Part shown: in pieces, positions 61,342 through 64,000 of the stretch | Layout of the letters: every line of letters starts with the position of its first letter | Numbering within the stretch: position 1 is the first letter of the stretch | Position numbers and translations under genes: made by a program | Assembly: GCF_001280065.1 (NCBI RefSeq) | Contig: NZ_LGEA01000089.1 | Coordinates: 1-64,000 of the forward strand | Reading direction: 5' to 3' | Source: Streptomyces sp. NRRL B-1140 | GTDB lineage: Bacteria; Actinomycetota; Actinomycetes; Streptomycetales; Streptomycetaceae | DNA: 64,000 nt | The notes under the pieces: model-generated | Database searches by the model: none | The model's input: the letters and a program-made list of their open reading frames with translations, nothing else | What the model was told of the DNA's origin: nothing

Positions 61342-61365
61342 CAGCCTACTCACGTGAGTAGGCTG
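61342..61365 (-). terminator. Perfect 24-nt palindrome at the end of the capsid operon
   Basis: CAGCCTACTCAC (61342-61353) is followed directly by its exact complement (61354-61365), 1 nt beyond the stop at 61367. It probably ends the leftward operon; as duplex DNA it could also bind a dimeric protein. Between it and 61096 no gene is seen. Confidence 0.6.
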
Positions 61366-61366
61366 A

Positions 61367-61798
61367 TCAGCCACGCTTGAATTGAATAGGGGCACCCGGC
61401 TTCACACCACTGCCGACCATTGCCGCATGGCTCGCCGTGAAGGTCTTCGTCTGAGCGTTGTACAGGAAGGCAGCGCTCTCGACTGGGGCGACGTCGATAT
61501 ACCCGCGCTGACGGGGCGCGCCCAGGTCGATACCCATTTCCGCCGCACGCTGTACGCACTCCGCGAACGGTAGGAAGTGAAGCCCCTGATCCTGGGCGCA
61601 GCGCCAATCCATCATGACGAGACTGCCCGCTTCAGTGCGCGCGACCACAGCCCCGGCGACCGGCCCGTATGTATCGCACTCGACACACCGAATCGGCGTG
61701 AATTCGTAGTGGCGCGCGAGACTCGCACCGTAGGTAATCAGCGCACGGTCACGGCGAATGCGGCGCTGTGCAATTCGCGCCCGGCTCTTCTTAAACAC
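61367..61798 (-). CDS. Element protein of unknown function
   Basis: A 143-residue protein starting at GTG 61798, overlapping the upstream gene by 8 nt. The start is very basic (KKSRARIAQRRIRRDRALIT); a pair of Cys sits in RCVECDTYGPVAG and a third in WRCAQDQGLHF. The C-terminal half includes SAAFLYNAQTKTFTASHAAM. It is the last gene of the leftward capsid block. No family recognised. Confidence 0.7.
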   Translation of the reverse strand: MFKKSRARIAQRRIRRDRALITYGASLARHYEFTPIRCVECDTYGPVAGAVVARTEAGSLVMMDWRCAQDQGLHFLPFAECVQRAAEMGIDLGAPRQRGYIDVAPVESAAFLYNAQTKTFTASHAAMVGSGVKPGAPIQFKRG

Positions 61799-61982
61799 TG
61801 TCGCTCACCAGTCCCCAGGATCGAAGATTCAGCCATTGCTCACAGTCGGCGCACACCATGCCGTCAGTCGTCAGCGGTGGATTGTTGAAACGCTCTTTCA
61901 GGCGCGCGCCGTGAATGCGTGACAAGTCGGCAGGATCAAATTCCGTCGCTGCGCTGTGCGTGGTCGCCACGTCGCATCTCAT
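61791..61982 (-). CDS. Small element protein with a CxxC motif
   Basis: A 63-residue protein starting at ATG 61982, which overlaps the upstream stop (ATGA). It reads FDPADLSRIHGARLKERFNN, then GMVCADCEQWLNLRSWG. Its CxxCxxWL segment resembles that of the neighbouring 100-residue protein (VCRACTQWLHQR), so the two may be related by duplication. Confidence 0.65.
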   Translation of the reverse strand: MRCDVATTHSAATEFDPADLSRIHGARLKERFNNPPLTTDGMVCADCEQWLNLRSWGLVSDSV

Positions 61983-62281
61983 ACGCCTCGCCACATTTCA
62001 CGCTGATGGAGCCATTGCGTGCAGGCGCGGCAGACAAGCGTGTGTCGCGATTTCTTGGCTGAAGCTATCCGCACGTTGGCGCGCCTGAGAACTTCGCTCA
62101 GCTCGACAACTTCCACGAACGAGGGTTTGTGAAATGGCGTGCCGCCGTCGCTTATAGCTTCGGCCCGTTCTCGCCCCCGGCAATCGGCCAGCATTGCGCA
62201 CGGGAGAAGACCCGGGAAACCAGCCGCTTCAGCGCGTTCGGCAATGGTTTCCCGGACTCTTACCCAGTCATTCAAGCTCAC
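61979..62281 (-). CDS. Element protein with C-terminal CxxC motif
   Basis: A 100-residue protein starting at GTG 62281, overlapping the capsid stop (GTGA). It begins SLNDWVRVRETIAERAEAAG, has a helical centre (FVEVVELSEVLRRANVRIAS) and ends LVCRACTQWLHQREMWRGV. Position just after the capsid gene is where head-completion or head-tail connector genes often lie, but no such family is recognised. Confidence 0.7.
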   Translation of the reverse strand: MSLNDWVRVRETIAERAEAAGFPGLLPCAMLADCRGRERAEAISDGGTPFHKPSFVEVVELSEVLRRANVRIASAKKSRHTLVCRACTQWLHQREMWRGV

Positions 62282-63393
62282 GCGGCAGGCTTCACGATCT
62301 GGACGTGAGCGGCATTCGCGACGACGACGTCGCTCACGCGGGCACGACCTGCAAACCCAACCTGATCCAGCTTGAAAAGGTCCGGGTGATCGGTTGCGGA
62401 AGCCACACCCAGGTTTTCGCGCATACCCACAGCGACGCTCGCAAGCGAAGCAACAATGGCAGTGTCGGCAGGCACGGACGGAATGGCCACGATCTCAGGA
62501 AGCTTCGCGAGCAGCGCGCCGTCAATGGCGCCCAGGAAGGCCGCCTCAGTGTCCGGGTGCATCAGGATCGTGTCAGGCAGCACACGCGCCGTCTTGACCC
62601 GCGCAACGGCGCCCAGGACGCTCGCAACGTCTACGGCCCCCGTGGTCGAAATGCCCACGTCCATTAGGCCATTCACGGTCACGTCACCGTCGGTTCCGCC
62701 GCTGATGATCAGGTCATCAACTCCCGCACCCAGCGCCGACAGAAGCGCCGCATCAATGGACGCCTCAAGCTGCGGGTAATCCTGAATTTCGTCACGGGCA
62801 GTCTTGACGTAAGCGGCAACCTTCACAGTCTCGAAGATGCCAATCTCGCCGTTCTCAAGGTCGCCCGGACCCATCGGCTCATTCCGTCCGGCCACAGCGG
62901 CAGTGAGCTGGGGAACGATCGGAACATACCCGCGAGTCGAGTTGTGGGTGAAGGTCTGGACACGGCCGAGAAGCTGAGAACCATTCGGCGCCGCAGCGAG
63001 CATGACCGGCACGGCATTCCAATTGCCCGTGTCCAGCGCGTCAAGGGCGTCGGCGGAGCGCTCAGCGAACACGAAACCGTCGGCGCGCACAAGCGGCATT
63101 CCGAGAACGCGAACGCCCTCAAGGGCGCGTCGCTGAACGCCGTCGGGACGCTGACGCGCGCCCAGGGAAACCAGGTTGTTGAAGTCGGCGGAGTCGCGCT
63201 CAGTCTCAACGGCGCTGCCGACAAGACCGCGCACGGCGGCGTCATGCTCGGCTATCTCAGAGAGAAGACGCGCTTCAGCATCCTTCGCCCCAGCGGGCAG
63301 GTTGCTTCCGTACTTCGCCTGAAGCGCCGTCAGCTTCGCAGTGGCGGCATCCCGCTTCGCGATGTGGTCGGCGGCAAGGGTGGCGTTAAGCAT
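62278..63393 (-). CDS. Phage major capsid protein (HK97 fold)
   Basis: A 371-residue protein starting at ATG 63393 with AAGGAAA upstream. Residues 1-75 form a helical delta-like region (KRDAATAKLTALQAKYGSNL). The body has the HK97-capsid pattern: VQTFTHNSTRGYVPIVPQLT, then FETVKVAAYVKTARDEIQDY and PQLEASIDAALLSALGAGVD with ISGG following, DTILMHPDTEAAFLGAIDGA, and the end VVVANAAHVQIV. The core conserved order (N-arm, E-loop, spine helix, P-domain) can be followed. No separate protease or scaffold gene lies directly beside it in the window. Confidence 0.88.
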   Translation of the reverse strand: MLNATLAADHIAKRDAATAKLTALQAKYGSNLPAGAKDAEARLLSEIAEHDAAVRGLVGSAVETERDSADFNNLVSLGARQRPDGVQRRALEGVRVLGMPLVRADGFVFAERSADALDALDTGNWNAVPVMLAAAPNGSQLLGRVQTFTHNSTRGYVPIVPQLTAAVAGRNEPMGPGDLENGEIGIFETVKVAAYVKTARDEIQDYPQLEASIDAALLSALGAGVDDLIISGGTDGDVTVNGLMDVGISTTGAVDVASVLGAVARVKTARVLPDTILMHPDTEAAFLGAIDGALLAKLPEIVAIPSVPADTAIVASLASVAVGMRENLGVASATDHPDLFKLDQVGFAGRARVSDVVVANAAHVQIVKPAA

Positions 63394-63445
63394 GGGTAAT
63401 TTCCTTTCGGGAAACTGGGTGATGGGTCGCGGTGAATGCGCGCTT

Positions 63446-63706
63446 TTAGCGGCGCGGAGTTAGGTCGATATCGAGCACCGCAAACGGCTTTCCTTCGACG
63501 TTCGCGACCCTGTAACCGGCGCGCTTCATTGCCGCACAGAACGCACGTCCGTTGAGCATTGGATACCCGCCCTGTTCTTGCGCCCAGCGGCAGGCAATGC
63601 CGTACAGGAGACTGACGGTCACGAAGTGTTGACGCCGGTCAACCGTATTGGCGCGAAGGAAATCGAAGACCAGGTCGCGCTGCTCCGGGGTGTAAGGCTT
63701 AGCCAT
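63446..63706 (-). CDS. Small element protein
   Basis: An 86-residue protein starting at ATG 63706 (MAKPYTPEQRDLVFDFLRAN), overlapping the upstream gene by 8 nt. It continues HFVTVSLLYGIACRWAQEQG and NGRAFCAAMKRAGYRVANVE, a compact alpha/beta protein resembling a small DNA-binding or primase-associated domain. Not recognised. It ends 53 nt before the capsid start. Confidence 0.65.
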   Translation of the reverse strand: MAKPYTPEQRDLVFDFLRANTVDRRQHFVTVSLLYGIACRWAQEQGGYPMLNGRAFCAAMKRAGYRVANVEGKPFAVLDIDLTPRR

Positions 63707-64000
63707 TTCCCGACGCCCCAGCGATATTGCGCATGGCGGCAGCAGCACCCGCAGCGTTCGGAATGACGTTGTCCGGCGCGTCAGCGGGCAGAAGACTGAT
63801 TCCGCGAACCTGGGGCTTTCCGTCGGAGCGGCGAAGGGTGATACGAGCCCCGCGCTGCTGCACAACGTCCTCAAGCGCTCCGGCCTCAATGAACGGCCCA
63901 TCACGCTCACGCGCCCAGTGGAAGCACACATTGCGAAGCACGTACAAGGGCACCCCCCTGCCGGGGACAGTGCGCCGGTCAAGGAACTCGTTAATCGTCG
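63699..64000 (-). CDS. Element protein, N-terminus outside the window
   Basis: The frame is open to the right edge: upstream of GTG 63953 it reads INEFLDRRTVPGRG, so the true start is probably beyond the window. The visible part continues VPLYVLRNVCFHWARERDGP and EDVVQQRGARITLRRSDGKP and ends RNIAGASGNG. No family recognised; it overlaps the next gene by 8 nt. Confidence 0.65.
   Translation of the reverse strand, partial: TINEFLDRRTVPGRGVPLYVLRNVCFHWARERDGPFIEAGALEDVVQQRGARITLRRSDGKPQVRGISLLPADAPDNVIPNAAGAAAAMRNIAGASGNG

Larger units (their letters stand above)
58097..64000. mobile_element. Integrated capsid-encoding element (prophage or phage satellite), left part
   Basis: From the tadA junction to the right edge the genes change character: a GntR repressor next to the junction, small unknown proteins, many 4-8-nt overlaps, lower GC in 59.0-60.7 kb, and an HK97-like major capsid protein at 62278-63393. 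No portal, tail or integrase gene is visible within the 5.9 kb seen. Capsid-carrying satellites and compact prophages both fit; the missing part decides. Confidence 0.75.

Overview
The window is high-GC actinobacterial chromosome and almost certainly comes from a Streptomyces. The grounds are extreme G/C at third codon positions, a WblA-type WhiB protein, an XRE/DUF397 pair, a SigE-like sigma factor, a MarP-type protease, and a gene order (recR, ask-asd, wblA, paired ArsA-like ATPases, crp, nth, nhaA, acsA, ssd-tadA) that I recall from the S. coelicolor core chromosome. No database was consulted, so all family names rest on motifs and recall.

Layout. 1-5.3 kb: the tail of a probable membrane Ser/Thr kinase, a SLATT-like membrane protein, YbaB/EbfC, RecR, a DUF5063 protein, and an XRE-DUF397 pair. 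5.3-8.9 kb: a PhzF-like isomerase, a secreted SnoaL-like protein and an OmpR-type two-component system. 9.1-13.7 kb: the aspartate kinase/semialdehyde dehydrogenase operon, with a probable internal start for a beta subunit, then a sigma factor coupled to a one-pass membrane protein. 13.8-25.7 kb: SURF1, a methyltransferase, an S9 peptidase, an RCK-type ion-channel regulator, a permease/TIGR03943 pair, a Pycsar-effector-like membrane protein, an ArsR regulator and two MFS exporters.

25.7-28.3 kb is the scar of an integrative element beside a tRNA-Pro(CGG) gene. It holds a decayed tyrosine integrase, a Nudix hydrolase, a colicin-immunity-like protein, a 40-residue membrane peptide, HTH fragments and strong dyad elements in lower-GC DNA. 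28.4-39.2 kb returns to housekeeping genes: Pr6Pr, metallophosphoesterase, YqeY, a class A PBP, wblA, two ArsA-like ATPases joined by a repeat-built minicistron, RidA, Nudix and MBL proteins. 39.4-54.4 kb holds Crp, Nth with a histone-H1-like tail, a CoA-type Nudix, MarP, an alpha/beta hydrolase, a holin-X-like protein, NhaA, acetyl-CoA synthetase, a SulP-STAS-carbonic anhydrase fusion, a lipoprotein and a Fic-like protein. 54.7-58.1 kb holds a HAD-IB phosphatase and the start of a Tad/Flp pilus locus (ssd/cpaE-like and tadA).

At about 58.09 kb tadA is cut off inside its His box, and a foreign element runs from there to the right edge. It carries a GntR repressor divergent from a small gene whose leader contains stacked hairpins, two terminator-flanked membrane-protein genes, and a tightly overlapping leftward block that includes an HK97-like major capsid protein and several small unknown proteins. 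Because a capsid gene lies so close to the regulatory end and no tail gene is visible here, the element could be a capsid-carrying phage satellite or a compact or decayed prophage. The window ends before its integrase, replication or packaging genes would be seen.
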